From the NCBI GenBank assembly GCA_028023455.1, contig JAQFVV010012420.1:7955194-8019193 (forward strand): a DNA stretch of 64,000 bases. The letters run 5' to 3'. The notes under the pieces are model-generated. The model was not told the origin of the DNA. It made no database searches and worked only from the letters and a program-made list of their open reading frames with translations. Numbering within the stretch: position 1 is the first letter of the stretch; the number at the start of each line of letters is the position of its first letter. This DNA comes from Epiperipatus broadwayi. Taxonomy: Eukaryota; Onychophora; Udeonychophora; Euonychophora; Peripatidae. The position numbers were made by a program, and so were the translations under genes. Below, one piece after another: positions 1 to 11,772 of the stretch.

Positions 1-1078
1 ATGTATTGGGGTTTTTATTATGAATAGTATAGTCATTGTGATGTGACTGTTTGTAGATAAAAAATTTCTGGAGGGATCTGTGTTTATAATCTTACTTGAG
101 ACAGAATTGGCTTTGATTGTTGCATTGGGAGGAGTGTTGGCAATATTATCTGAGTCAAGGGTGATTTGTATAGGAATTGAGTTGACAATATTATCATTTA
201 TCTGCATCATGGAGTGTTAAATCAATAGATGGTCGATCAAGATTGAGGGTGGGTAAGTGTATAGGATAGGTAGGTTGTGCATAAATAAACTCTTGGATGT
301 TGATGAATGTAATTATGGAAAGATTTGCTGTTGACTGATCTTTCTTGACTTGCAGATTTAGATGATCAGCCAGCTTTCCTGAAAGTGAAGTTTGGAAATC
401 AGCACATTGTACAGCTAAATGACTCTGTTGGCAACAAGAATAGCACTGAAGAGCCAATCCTCTAATATATAGGCATAGAGTAATTTCTTGATCAAGAATT
501 TAAGTTAAAATTATGTTTGGATCAATATTATGGTAGAGTTGTAATTTAAAATCATAGCTATTACTAGGGATGGGTATAAGGGTATCTTTCAGGTATATGG
601 GTTGAAATGAAAAGCTGAACATTTACAAATCTTAAAGGGTGTATCCCAAGTAGGGGTTTCTGAGAACTCTGTGATACAGTTGTAGTGTTTTGAATCCATT
701 GGAATTAAGGCAAAGTTTCCAAGTGAGTTTATTTCTGCTTGAAATCGGTCTCTCTGTGTGGTTAGAAAAAACTAGATTATTAAATACCTGGGATTTGGAT
801 GGTCAGCAACATGTGCAACAATATCCCACAGCCCATGCAAGGATATTGCACCAAATAATAATTATCTAGAAAATTTATATACAGAAACATTGATGTCCAT
901 AGCTTATAGAATTTATGGACTGAGTGGGAAAAAATCTTTTAAAAGTTGCAAATAACCCTCTTAGGATTGAATGATTATCATAAGATGATGACTTCCAAAC
1001 TGTAGAGAGGGGATTGTACTTCTTGGGTATTAAGATCCAGTTCCCTGATGCCACCAGGGGGTGGTTTTTCAATATCAT
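1..1078 (-). pseudogene. retroelement ORF1/gag remnant with CCHC zinc knuckle
   Basis: On the minus strand the segment near 404-445 encodes CYSCCQQSHLAVQC, a C-X2-C-X4-H-X4-C zinc knuckle, as found in gag proteins and in ORF1 of Jockey/R1-like LINEs, where it binds the element's RNA. Upstream in the same direction (1078 down to about 460) are peptide-like stretches in several frames (for example a 67-codon segment at 875-1078) separated by stops and frameshifts. Downstream of the knuckle a low-complexity Asn/Ser/Thr-rich reading continues to the window edge. I infer one decayed ORF running off the left end. No reverse transcriptase is visible here, so LINE and LTR origin cannot be separated. 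The knuckle is clear; the extent of the ORF is uncertain. Confidence 0.5.
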
Positions 1079-1278
1079 GGAGCTGACTTGGGAATTATTA
1101 TTACTTTTGTTATTAACAACTATTGGACTACTATTGTCTTTACTATTGATCTGTAGAGGATTATTTTTAGCAGCATTATCATATGCTTGTATTATCTTTG
1201 AACTTTGTAAGTCAGTGTTAGTGAAATCAGGCCAGCCACCTGGTCATGTAAAAACTCAGTTGCCATATTAAATAGCAA

Positions 1279-2744
1279 ATTCTGTTAGACAAATTAATTT
1301 ATTATTTTATAAATTTTGAATGACAAATTTAAACAAATTTGATAAATAAGTTATCAAGCAATTGAAGACAAATAATTGTAATAAGAGAGCAGAATTTTAT
1401 CCTGTCAAATGAAAATTTTAAATGAATTTTGATGTATAACACTACATAGGTCAAGGGAGAGTTGTAATTTTTATAAGGGGCATACAATTAACTATTTAAA
1501 GCTTAGTATGCTATTTTGATTACATAGATTTATGCAAGTTGCATGCGTATATAAATTTAAATAAGAAGTTATACATTAGTTTACAAGTTTAGTATTCAAT
1601 GATTACATATGTATATGGTACAGAGAAATTGTTTTTTATAAAGAATTCTTGTTGTATTCTATACTGTGATATAACTGATGTTTTACATGGTTTCTATGTT
1701 GTATTGAGTTCATACAAGTGATGATGATAATAATAATAATAATATTTTAACTATAAAATGTTCATAACATTTTTCACTCTTCATAGAGTCAAATGATTTT
1801 AAAATTTATATTTATTTGAATAATGACTCTGATGAGTTCATAAACATTGCAATGGTATTCTTTTAGATATGCTACCATGATTATATTAAGATGTTGAAAA
1901 AAAAAAATAGATAAATTTTATGGAAGGTTATAAAAATTTAAACATAAAGGGAGAGAATGAGAAAGAAATTTTTATGATTATTTTTTTATCAATGACTTTA
2001 TAATGAAAATGAAGAGTATAAGAATAGTAATGAAGAACTAAACAAGTAAAACAGTTTTTACTAAAATAGAATGGATTAAGAAAAAGAAATGAATCAGGTC
2101 TGAAAAAAGTGATCTGGAAATAAAGAATAAGATGTAGATGAATTTATTGTAGTTTATAATGATTTCAAGAGAAAGAATGTTTGACTTGATAGAATTTCAT
2201 GAGCCACATACAGAAAATTCTGAATTGATTTAAGATGAAGCCATTTTATATCATACCATGTGATACATTTTGGATCAAACACAAGTAGAAGATTGGTCGC
2301 AGATGATAATAAATTTTTATAGCTAATATATATTATTCCTTGATGTAGTCAAATTACTAGAGGTCTTAAAATAATTTAAAAGACTGTTTTAAAAGTAATA
2401 TAAAAATAAATATTGAGAAATGTTGTGCAATACATGCCAGAAAATGTAATTTCTGCAAGTAGCAGTTTGGCTTAAATTAACATATCCCTCCTAAAAGGCA
2501 GAAGAAAAAAGTAAGACACAACAGAAAACTAAAAATGAATTTTGTGATGGCTTTTCAAATCAGAAACACAAATCATAATTAATAAATGATTGTGATAAAT
2601 GTGTAAATATGTTTATTTAACATATCACAATATTATTTTTAATTTTTTCTGATAGGGCATTCTGATTAGTTTACTTATATTATGGGAGGTCTACTACCAG
2701 GCGATTTTTCCCAAACAGCTGTTAATCATTCTCTATTTTTTTTA
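1279..2744. other. AT-rich intergenic DNA, no gene seen
   Basis: No recognisable coding, RNA or terminal-repeat structure was seen. It holds a short ATA/ATG microsatellite at about 1720-1745 and an A-run near 1900. Confidence 0.6.
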
Positions 2745-2805
2745 CTAGATAAAAAATAAATAAAATAAATAAATAAAAATAAATAAATTAAATAAATATT
2801 GAGAT
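2745..2805 (+). repeat. (AAAT)n simple repeat
   Basis: Runs of AAAT/AAATAAAT abut the left edge of the Penelope-like fragment that follows, possibly marking the element's truncated 5' boundary. Confidence 0.7.
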
Positions 2806-3510
2806 ATTTTTCAAGAAATTTCTTGAAGTTGGTTATAAAATTGAACAAATTAACAATACTTTATCTCAATTTAAAAAGAGTTCTAATGATTTAAAGAAGT
2901 TGAAGATTAATAGTAAAAAATGGATATCTATTCCATATATTTCAAATGCTCAAGTGAAATTTTTTAAGGATATATATAAAAATGTGTTTAATGTTTCATT
3001 GTGTTACAAATAACTTTAATATGTTAGTGAATAATTCTAAAATTGTTATACTTGTCATGTAGAAAAGTAATGTTGTGTATCAAATTTTTTGTGGATGTAT
3101 GTTATCATATACAGGTGAATTGAAGTGCAGTGTTGAGAAAAAGTTTATAAAGAAGCATGAATTGTTAAACAAGCATGTGAAAAGTAAAAATAATAACTAT
3201 TTAATGACTGCTTCAGGTTTCTTGGATCATGAAAGGATAGGTAAATATAAATTTAAATTTGATATTGAAAGTGTTAAGATTCTTCATGAAGTGAGGCAAT
3301 TTTATTAAATAGAAATAAAATGAATATAATTAATAGACAAACTGCTAATGCTAAAATTCGGAATTCATAGGATTTGAGTTGACGATATTTGCTTCCATTA
3401 TGGTTTTTGAACTAAACAGGAGTTGAGGAGGATTAAGGAATTAATCAAAAGTACTTCTACAGATTTAAAGACTGTATATAATAGTTAATTACTGTTATGT
3501 TTATTTTTTG
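2806..3510 (+). pseudogene. Penelope-like element, C-terminal RT/GIY-YIG fragment
   Basis: Translation of the plus strand in shifting frames gives the order expected at the C-terminus of a PLE polyprotein. First comes ISIPYISNAQVKFFKDIYKN, resembling the post-RT linker (usual form: IPYIPNLSEK). Then comes NVVYQIFCGCMLSYTGEL, a GIY-YIG nuclease start with YQI...SYTGE in place of YKI...YIGE. After this are basic helix residues, a segment like the nuclease C-terminal part (DIESVKILHEVRQFY) and a tail resembling the RQTANA motif. GIY-YIG endonucleases cut the target DNA during PLE insertion. The catalytic RT motifs are absent, so this is a 5'-truncated and frameshifted copy. It is bounded by an AAAT repeat on the left and a TA microsatellite on the right. 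It belongs to a different lineage from the PLE at 27239-28842, judged by sequence. Confidence 0.65.

Positions 3511-3572
<62 letters not shown>
3511..3572. repeat. (TA)n microsatellite
   Basis: About 30 uninterrupted TA dinucleotides directly follow the PLE fragment. Confidence 0.95.
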
Positions 3573-3574
<2 letters not shown>

Positions 3575-4283
3575 AAATGGAGAGGGTGGTCTGTTAGGTT
3601 AAAATCTATATTGTTATGCTAATTACATAATGTGCTCTATAACATGAGAGATTGAAAGATTCACAAATAATGAAGAGATAGAGGGATTGAAAGATGAATA
3701 ACCAAAAAGATCAGCAATGTATGCACACCTTTGTATTTCTAGTCACATATTGATATACTAAATATGGGATGATGATTGAATCAATTACATACTATATTAA
3801 ACAATTATTATGGTAAATTAAATATACTTTGCACTCCTCAATTTATAATTACATGCACATTGGAGAATATTTTTTTAGAAAGAGGCAACTGCTCAAAAAC
3901 ACTCTATTTCAATCACTTTCCATAAAGGTATTAATCCATTAAAAATAGTCTGGGTATTTTATTTACTTTTCTCTTCCTAGAACCAAATTTGATTTTTATA
4001 CATTGGCCTCATAGTCTGAGTTTATATTGAGTGATTCTGTAGAGAAATAAATCCTCTTGAGCTCTTCTATATCATTATCATCCCTAGAACAAAAAAAAAT
4101 TTTGTGGATTGTGAATAGAAAATTGTAAGTTCATTTGATTATTTACCTATACACATAACTTACATGTGTATCTACAAGAGATGACAAATTTTAACTGAAA
4201 ACTCAAGTTAACCTCATGATTAGTTTAAAGAAAATTTTTGTAATAATAATGATTGATTTTATGACACATGGTTAATATATATA
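3573..4283. other. AT-rich spacer, no gene seen
   Basis: No coding or structural signal beyond AT-rich sequence was seen between the TA repeat and repeat R1 copy A. Confidence 0.5.
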
Positions 4284-4857
4284 CTTTTGTATTGGTAACT
4301 CAGGTGAAAATAAATTTAACCAACTATATTTTGGGAAGCCATTTAGAAGGACCAACTTTAAATACTAGTAAACAATTGCAAATTTCATAATCGCATCTAA
4401 AGTAGATAATAATGGATATGACTGAACTTAAAACAGGTTATATTTCCCAATCAACCCCCAAAAATCAACACTATTATTTTGAAATAGTTTTTTTTTTTCA
4501 CTCAGCAATAATTTAATTTTAAAAAACGGGCATTTTATTTTTTTATCACGGGCTATCCTAGATGTATCAATTTCAAATACCAGGATCCCTCAATTTACAA
4601 AATATTCCGGCATTTTGCTCAGTGGTTAACAGTCTCTAATTAAAATATATTTTTTTTTCTTTTAACTGATAAGTACTAAAATGACTATTTGGAAATAAAA
4701 GTTGCTAAATAAAAAAGCACGGCCAACTTGAATTAAAACAACAATTTATTTCACAATTAAAATTAACTTACATATATACACGCACACACACACAATTACA
4801 ACTAATTACTTCCAAATGCATTGATACAGCAACGCATATAAAAATAAATCAATATAT

Positions 4858-6245
4858 TGTACCGTTTTTTATATACGGTGCAAATATATTGGCATTTGGT
4901 AAAAGCTAAAAAAATAAAAGTAAATTTAGATTTTTTTTTAACTATAATTTTTTTTTAAAAAAAAAAAAAACGTACAATGAAAGTTAAATTATTCTTTCGT
5001 ATTTTTTTTAATGTAATTAGAAATAAAAGTAGAATTGGAGAGAACAAAAGAATTCCAAAAGTAAAAAAAAAAGATAAGCTAAAAGAAAAATATTTTAGTT
5101 AATTAAAGAATTAAAGATGGCTGAAAGAATTGCTAAAAAAAGAGAACTTTTTGTAACGTAAATTTTATAAGGAATTACCAGATTAATTATCAGTGTATAT
5201 TTTTGATAAACAAAAGGATGCACAGAAGTCTGAAAACTGGGCCTCTAGTATAAAAGGCAGAGACCAGTTTGAAGAACATCTTGTTTCGTTTGTTTCTCTG
5301 GTCGGTCCTGGATAACAATAATATACATCCAAGATCACTCTACACTGAAATAATTCGGCATGTCAGAGTGAACCGGAGCTTCTGTGGACATCGTGCCTGA
5401 AGATGTATACCAGAAAAGCCTTCGTGAGTGACTAGGAGAATGGACCACAAGATCAAATAATAGCCAAAAAGGCCAAGCTCATTCTACCCAAAAAACTATG
5501 CATAGTTATCTACTACTGAATTCACTAAACTTACCAGTAAGTTATACTTCATTATTCCTGATTGTGACAAATTTAAGCATTTGCAAACAACTCGTAAAAA
5601 TATACGTATATTAGGACCCCGATAGAGACTTTCATTTTTCTGTACAAGAGACTTTTGTTTATACCAGAACTTTTTAATTAATTGTTTAACTATTGTTTTT
5701 CTTATTAATGGATTTACATCTGAATTAATGTATGTTCTCTCCAATTTATTTAATTAGCAACTCAACGTGAAATATTTTAGTTTGTAAGAATAAAAATATT
5801 TCTAATACCAATTTTCATTTGTACGTTATTAGTGATAGTTATTATTTTTTATTATTAAATTTATTATTAGTTTAATAAGATTTAAGAATGTAATTTACCT
5901 TTGCCAATATGTTTGAATAAGCCCCGGGAATGATAATATTTAAAAGATAATTCTAGTTTACGGTAGAATTACCGATTCTTAAAAGCATTTTTTCTTTTTA
6001 ATTTGCGAGATGTTATGTGATGGTTTCAGTCGGTTCTTGTAGAACTCTGGTGCCTTTCAAATAAATTAAAAACTGATTTCATTGATGGCATAATTCTCAA
6101 CAATTACTAGGCCAAGTTGATCAGGAAATATAGTTATGTTTTTAAAAAGAGAAATACAACTTTCTTCTTTTTTTGCATAACTTGACCAACTCGCGTGCAG
6201 TTTATATTAGTGTGTAGAGGCCTAGCAAGATGGAAAACATTATAA
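4858..6245 (+). repeat. 5' LTR of the non-autonomous element
   Basis: It starts TGTACCG and ends CATTATAA, and it matches 6960-8341 almost throughout. It contains a TATA box at 5249 and downstream GC-richer leader-like sequence around 5260-5470. Confidence 0.85.
5249..5256 (+). promoter_or_regulatory. TATA box in 5' LTR
   Basis: TATAAAAG followed by 'gcagagaccagtttgaag'. The same box is conserved in the 3' LTR at 7348-7355, and its orientation agrees with the primer-binding site downstream. Confidence 0.6.
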
Positions 6246-6262
6246 TGGCTTCCCAACTCGGG
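6246..6262 (+). promoter_or_regulatory. Candidate tRNA primer-binding site
   Basis: TGGCTTCCCAACTCGGG begins exactly where the two LTR copies stop matching. The complement would end in CCA, as a tRNA 3' end does. The tRNA species was not identified. Confidence 0.6.
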
Positions 6263-6959
6263 CTTTGATACAAAAAACCACGACCTGAAAAAATTTAAAA
6301 GAAAAATTCATAGCTGGAAAATAAATAGTAGTTTTTTTAAAAAAAAAAAAAATTATAGAAACTAACTAACTAATTAAACCCTGATTATTAAAATATAAAA
6401 ATATTTTTTTAATATGATGTTACAAAAAGAAAAAATATATATATTTTTTTAATATGTCTAAAAAAAAAAAACATGATCGTGGCTGATATAGACATAAGTC
6501 ACAAGTATTTGACCGGGTAGGCGGTTACTGAAGAGGGGAAAAACATAGCCCCAAGTCCTAGTACACAGTGTATTAACATAAGACCACCTTTATATGCCCA
6601 TCAGACTATTTCTAGCAGGGATCCCAATAAAGGAGGTGGATCAAGTTGGACCAAGTTGCCGCGAGCCTGTAAGACTCAGAACGATGAGCAACGCTTGTTT
6701 GTGTGTATAGCTTTGGCTTCTTATCATTATTATTACACTTAAGCAGATAGGACACAGATGAATGTGGAAATATTTTGCATTCCCATCGTGTTAGACCTAA
6801 AAGTGGGCGTTAAAGCCGAACGTCGCTTGTGAATGAATCTACGAAATATATCAGCACGCTACTACAAAAAATAAAAATGCATGAATATGAATTTAAAAAC
6901 TTAAGAATAAAATTAGTGTAAACCCCTATTTTATTCTCATTTCCTGGCACTGGTGGTAT
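6263..6959 (+). other. Internal region of the non-autonomous LTR element
   Basis: It has no ORF of interest. The stretch 6480-6840 is less AT-rich than its surroundings and could be an RNA packaging or dimer signal, or a captured sequence. The expected polypurine tract is weak: only CTGGTGGTAT precedes the 3' LTR. Confidence 0.5.
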
Positions 6960-8341
6960 TGTACCATTTATTTATATACAGTGCAAATATATTGGCATTT
7001 GGTAAAAGCTAAAAAAATAAAAGTAAATTTAGATTTTTTTTTTACTATAATTTTTTTTTTAAAAAAAAAAACGTACAATGAAAGTTAAATTATTCTTTCA
7101 TATTTTTTTTAATGTAATTAGAAATAAAAGTAGAATTGGAGAGAACAAAAGAATTTCAAAAGTAAAAAAAAAAGATAAGCTAAAAGAAAAATATTTTAGC
7201 TAATTAAAGAATTAAAAATGGCCGAAAGAATTGCTAAAAAAAGAGAACTTTGTAACGTAAATTTTATAAGGAATTACCAGATTAATTATCAGCATATATT
7301 TTTGATAAACAAAAGGATGCACAGAAGTCTGAAAACTGGGTCTCTAGTATAAAAGGCAGAGACCAGTTTGAAGAATGTCTTGTTTCGTTTGTTTCTCTGG
7401 TCGGTCCTGGATAACAATAATACATCCAGGATCATTCTACACTGAAATAATTCGGCATGTCAGAGTGAACCGGAGCTTCTGTGGACATTGTGCCTGAAGA
7501 TGTACACCAGAAAAGCCTTCATGACCAACTAGGAGAATGGACCACAAGATCAAATAATAACCAAAAGGCTGAGCTCATTCTACCCAAAAAACTATGCATA
7601 GTTATCTACTACTGAATTCACTAAACTTACCGGTAAGTTATACTACATTATTCCTGATTGTGACAAATTTAAGCATTTGCAAACAACTCGTAAAAATATA
7701 CATATATTAGGACCCCAATAGAGACTTTCAGTTTTCTGTACAAGAGACTTTTGTTTATACCAGAACTTTTTAATTAATTGTTTAACTATTGTTTTTCTTA
7801 TTAATGGATTTATGTCTGAATTAACATATGTTCTCTCCAATTTATTTAATTAGCAACTTAATGTGAAATATTTTAGTTTGTAAGAATAAAAATATTTCTA
7901 ATACCAATTTTCATTTGTATGTTATTAGTGATAGTTATTATTTTTTATTATTAAATTTATTATTAGTTTAATAAGATTTAAGAATGTAATTTACCTTTGC
8001 CAATATGTTTGAATAAGCCCCGGGAATAATAATATTTAAAAGATAATTCTAGTTTACGGTAGAATTACCGATTCTTAAAAGCATTTTTTCTTTTTAATTT
8101 GCGAGATGTTATGTGATGGTTTCAGTGGGTTCTTGTAGAACTCTGATGCCTTTCAAATAAATTAAAAACTGATTTCATTGATGGCATAATTCTCAACAAT
8201 TACTAGGCCAAGTTGATCAGGAAATATAGTTATGTTTTTAGAAATAGAAATACAACTTTCTTCTTTTTTTGCATAACTTGACCAACTCGTGTGCAGTTTA
8301 TATTAGCGTGTAGAGGCCTAGCAAGATGGAAAACATTATAA
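6960..8341 (+). repeat. 3' LTR of the non-autonomous element
   Basis: It starts TGTACCA and ends CATTATAA, followed by the TATAT duplication and the resumed R1 sequence. A TATA box lies at 7348-7355. Confidence 0.85.
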
Positions 8342-8747
8342 TATATAAAGTGAATGTTAATAGAGAAATCAGATTGTACTGATTTTAAGGCCTTTTCAAT
8401 ATAGTTTTTTTTTTTTTAAGTTTTAAGAAAATAGTCTTACCATGGTATTTTATTTTATTAATACTTCCTTTAGTGATTAGAATGGCATAAAAATCGTAAT
8501 ATTTTCTCTGTCAAAATGATTTCCTTTTTAAATGTTCCATTTTCAAGACACAATAAAATCAATTGAGGCACACATTTTCCATAGACATTTTAAATTATTC
8601 CTGGGTTAGGCATTGGCTTTGAGTTCAGGAAGCTCCAAAAGAAATCTACTTAGTTTATGGTAAATTATTACACTTTAGTCCCTAGTAATGCATATTCTCT
8701 GGCTGTATCAACAAATGGGTTTCATATTTCTGACAAGACTGATTTTT

Positions 8748-8847
8748 AGCCGGGAGGTCATCGCAGCTGCCTTGCAAGCAAGTAGTTGGTTGCAGACGGT
8801 TGTGGGTTCGCATCCTGGCCAGTGCTATGACATATGAGAAAAAAAAA
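8748..8847 (+). mobile_element. tRNA-derived SINE (plus orientation)
   Basis: About 100 bp with a tRNA-like head: a degenerate A box, an anticodon-arm-like CCTTGCAAGCA (anticodon TGC if read as a tRNA) and a B box GGTTCGCATCC. These are followed by a short tail ending in an A-run. It lies inside R1 copy A. Related copies are at 15765-15863, 26468-26560 and 29091-29194. It is not a functional tRNA gene because the acceptor and D arms do not close. Confidence 0.75.
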
Positions 8848-9375
8848 TACAGCTACTGTGAAATATTTTTTAGCCATATTAAAAGTTCCCCAAAACTCTC
8901 CAGTCCAGATCAAATTAAAACAACAAATGAATGGAAAAATAGTTTACCCAAAAATGTGTCCCCTTTATATTTTCTCTCTTATCAATTTTTTTTACATTTT
9001 TCTTTTTTTTTTAAATTACAAGTATACAATCATCAATAATTAAAAGATGGTAATAAATTGAAGACTTCTTATCTTTTGATTACTGTGTGTATATTCATTT
9101 GCTATCAGTAAATCTGACCAAATTAATTTTCTTTTTTTCAAACAAAAATTGAAATATAATTATTTCAATCTCTCTTTTTTTTTTAATTTTAAGTCATCTT
9201 ACATGGATTTAATTTATTTATTAAAATTCATTTTAATAAATGTTATGAGTTTTATTTATTCATGCAAGATGCTTACCATCTTACCATGCACACACATACA
9301 TGCACATTCAAAATAATATTTTAAATCTAAAAGAACCTGAAATAATTTTTAACAATTGAGTACATGCTTGCTGGG

Positions 9376-10279
9376 TGACCATTATATATCCCTCCTTCAC
9401 TTAAAAAAATGAGACAATAAAAACATTTTATTTCTCATTTCCTCCTTTCTACAGTTTATTCTACAGATAAGGATATTTTTTAATCATTAATATTTTTTTC
9501 TAGATTTAACAAGTTAACTGAACATGGAAATTTTAATCACAAATGCTATACCATTCAATTTCTGCTGATGCCTGACTTTGTCCACATGGATTAACCCCAT
9601 GCATAATCACAAAACAAGTCTATTTGAGTCATCTGCCATATAACAAAGTTGAAATATAACAAAGTAATGCCTGAACATGAATACACTAGAAGTTAGATAT
9701 CTTCAATCCTAACATTTACACTGGGACCATGCTACAAGTGTAGCCTTATAACTTCCCTATGGCAATTAATAATAAAAATATAGGCCAAATCACTGACTGA
9801 AATATACAGATATGGTTATAATACTTCTAAGGAGTAACTAGTTGTAAAAAATGAAGGGATCATTTTCCTTAAAAACAAAAGGTATGGCTTCATTATGAAG
9901 TATTATCAATCGTGCTAAGTAACTACACTTCACAAACTTAGAATAGAAATCAACTTGCAAGAAAAATCCCTTATGATTTCTTACAAATGACCACAAAACC
10001 TAGCATACCATTCACTTTCTATTTTTATACTTGAATGGCTTCAATAATTGAGCATTATATTTTCTTTTCTGCTACCATAAAGTGTATCACAAAACAAAAA
10101 ACTTGGAGCACTTGTTATCTAGAGATGATATTCTAAGAATCATAATATAAGTCTTAAAGAAATTACTACATGTAATATGGTCAAAATCACTATTATCATC
10201 TTATAGCCTTATTTCAAAACAATTCCTTTATTCTTTTTATTAATTCATGAATCATTAACAATTTAGACTTTCCATATTT
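9376..10279. other. AT-rich spacer, no gene seen
   Basis: No coding or repeat signal could be assigned. A slightly less AT-rich part near 9540-9760 gives no convincing exon. Confidence 0.45.
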
Positions 10280-11235
10280 CATTTAGTCTTCATCTCTTTC
10301 CCAATATCTCTTGAGTAATGCTGTTGATCGTATTTGAAATGACCAGAAAGATTTATCATAATCTTCTTTCATCTTGCATCCATTTATAGGTGGTCCACAT
10401 TTGTTTGAAGCTTCACACCACTGTTCTTTAGGAGCTTCACTTATATGACTTTTAAACCAACCCATTTTTTAGAATTTCTCCAAAACTATTATGTTTAACT
10501 TCTCTCATTTCAGGTTCTATTTTATTTTCTTTATAATCAGTTTTAGGATTGTTGAATTCTAGGTCTTCCAACTTCATATTCTGCATTTTGTCTTGTCCAG
10601 CTTCTATTTTTCCAACCTGATGTATCATATCTGCTTTTGTATACTTTATGTGTTCTGTATTTTTTAACTCCAAAAAAATTATATAATATTGGTCAGGAGT
10701 TTTCTTGGACTGCTCCCTTGACTAGCCATATGTACTTGTATCCAATGTATTTAGCAGTTCAGCTACTGGCTACCTCTCACCTATTATTTTTTTACCATCA
10801 ATTTTTAAATCCTTTAACTTTACACTTACCTCTACTACATTTTCTTGTATTTCATCTACTGATTTTTCATTCTCTATTACTTCATTATTTATCTGCTCTG
10901 TATTTTTACTGTTCTCTTACTTGCTTTTCTTGCAATTCATGAAATTTTCCCTCACATTTTTCAGATAATTTTTCTATTATATTGTTACCTTCTTCCCTTA
11001 ATTTTTTACTATCTTCTCTCATCATTTGTAGAATTTTATTGAAATTTTTATTCATTTCATTTATATTTTGTACCATTTCCTGTTTCCTTTATTTGCTTAG
11101 GTCATACAACAATTTCATGTCCACAACGGGTGGTGTTGCTTCAGCAGATTTAATTTTTGTTTGTTCCAGTTCCAACTCTGTTGGCTGCTCTGACTCTTGC
11201 ATTACTGGCTTGTTTATGTTTGACACTTTCTCCAT
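10280..11235 (-). pseudogene. gag-like coiled-coil ORF remnant
   Basis: Read on the minus strand from 11235, frames joined across stops give a Lys/Glu/Asn/Gln-rich coiled-coil protein: a start near MEKVSNIN, a T/S/E-rich linker, then heptad-like sequence such as MREDSKKLREEGNNIIEKLS. It continues to a 73-codon piece at 10452-10673 and a 60-codon piece at 10283-10465 that contains three Cys. Its composition resembles the N-terminal coiled-coil part of the Gypsy gag at 37807-38418 in this window. No protease or RT follows. I infer an isolated gag fragment; a simple coiled-coil host protein cannot be excluded. Confidence 0.4.
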
Positions 11236-11309
11236 TTTTAACTGCTCTGGTAATCATCTAATCTATATGTCTATTATCATTTATTTATTTGATTTTTGCA
11301 AGAAATAAA

Positions 11310-11572
11310 AAACAATAACTATTATAAAAAAATTTTGATACATAATTTAGTGCACTAACTCTTACCATAATTGTACAAATCTCTTCATACATATTTGAAT
11401 TTGTCTGAACCTACACTTATGCCAATTTTAATTAACCCATTTGCTTATTTAACCTTCTAACTCACATGTGCCTCAACATTACTACTTATTAACTATTTCT
11501 TATAATAAATTCAAGGATCAATTTCAACTTCCATTTCAAGTGACACTATTTTCATATGCCAAATCACTTATT

Positions 11573-11626
<54 letters not shown>

Positions 11627-11772
11627 TGGGCACATACTTATTGCAGTACCATTAATGTATAAATAATAAATTGTAATGTATTAATATATATACACATATA
11701 TCCACTAAAATTTACTGTCTTTTTTTCTCACAGTGTGTTCTCATATATATTATTGAACCCATATTGGGTGCC
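11310..11772. other. AT-rich spacer with (TA)n microsatellite
   Basis: It contains an uninterrupted TA repeat at about 11582-11623. Nothing else was recognised. Confidence 0.7.

Larger units (their letters stand above)
4858..8341 (+). mobile_element. Non-autonomous LTR retrotransposon (LARD/TRIM-like), 3.48 kb
   Basis: Two near-identical direct repeats (4858-6245, 1388 bp; 6960-8341, 1382 bp) flank a 714-bp internal region. The whole is bounded by an exact 5-bp duplication TATAT (4853-4857 and 8342-8346). Repeat R1 copy B at about 12380-12395 shows the same flanks without the insertion. Immediately after the left LTR lies TGGCTTCCCAACTCGGG, a plausible tRNA primer-binding site beginning TGG, and each LTR has a TATAAAAG box. 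The internal region has no gag, protease, RT or integrase reading, so it must rely on proteins from another element. The LTRs start TG but appear to end ...TTATAA rather than CA, which is unusual. At 3.5 kb it lies between typical TRIMs (<1 kb) and LARDs (>4 kb). The near identity of the LTRs suggests a fairly recent insertion. Confidence 0.85.
4284..9375 (+). repeat. Repeat R1, copy A (interrupted)
   Basis: R1 is a roughly 1.6-kb sequence present twice in direct orientation. Copy A consists of 4284-4857 and 8342-9375, interrupted by an LTR element (4858-8341) and a SINE (about 8748-8847). Copy B runs 11773-17761 with other insertions. Shared landmarks include 'aaccaggatccctcaat'-type sequence (4578 region against 12097), 'cagtctctaattaaaatata' (4630 against 12148), 'atagagaaatcagattgtac' (8359 against 12396) and 'tgacaag' before the SINE. 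R1 has no ORF I can recognise and its class is unknown. Its value is that each copy shows the uninterrupted state at the other's insertion sites. Confidence 0.75.

Noticed and set aside
8760-8830. Possible tRNA gene (A and B boxes)
   Set aside because: The cloverleaf arms do not close, an A-tail follows, and four copies exist with TSDs in at least one case, so it is a SINE head.
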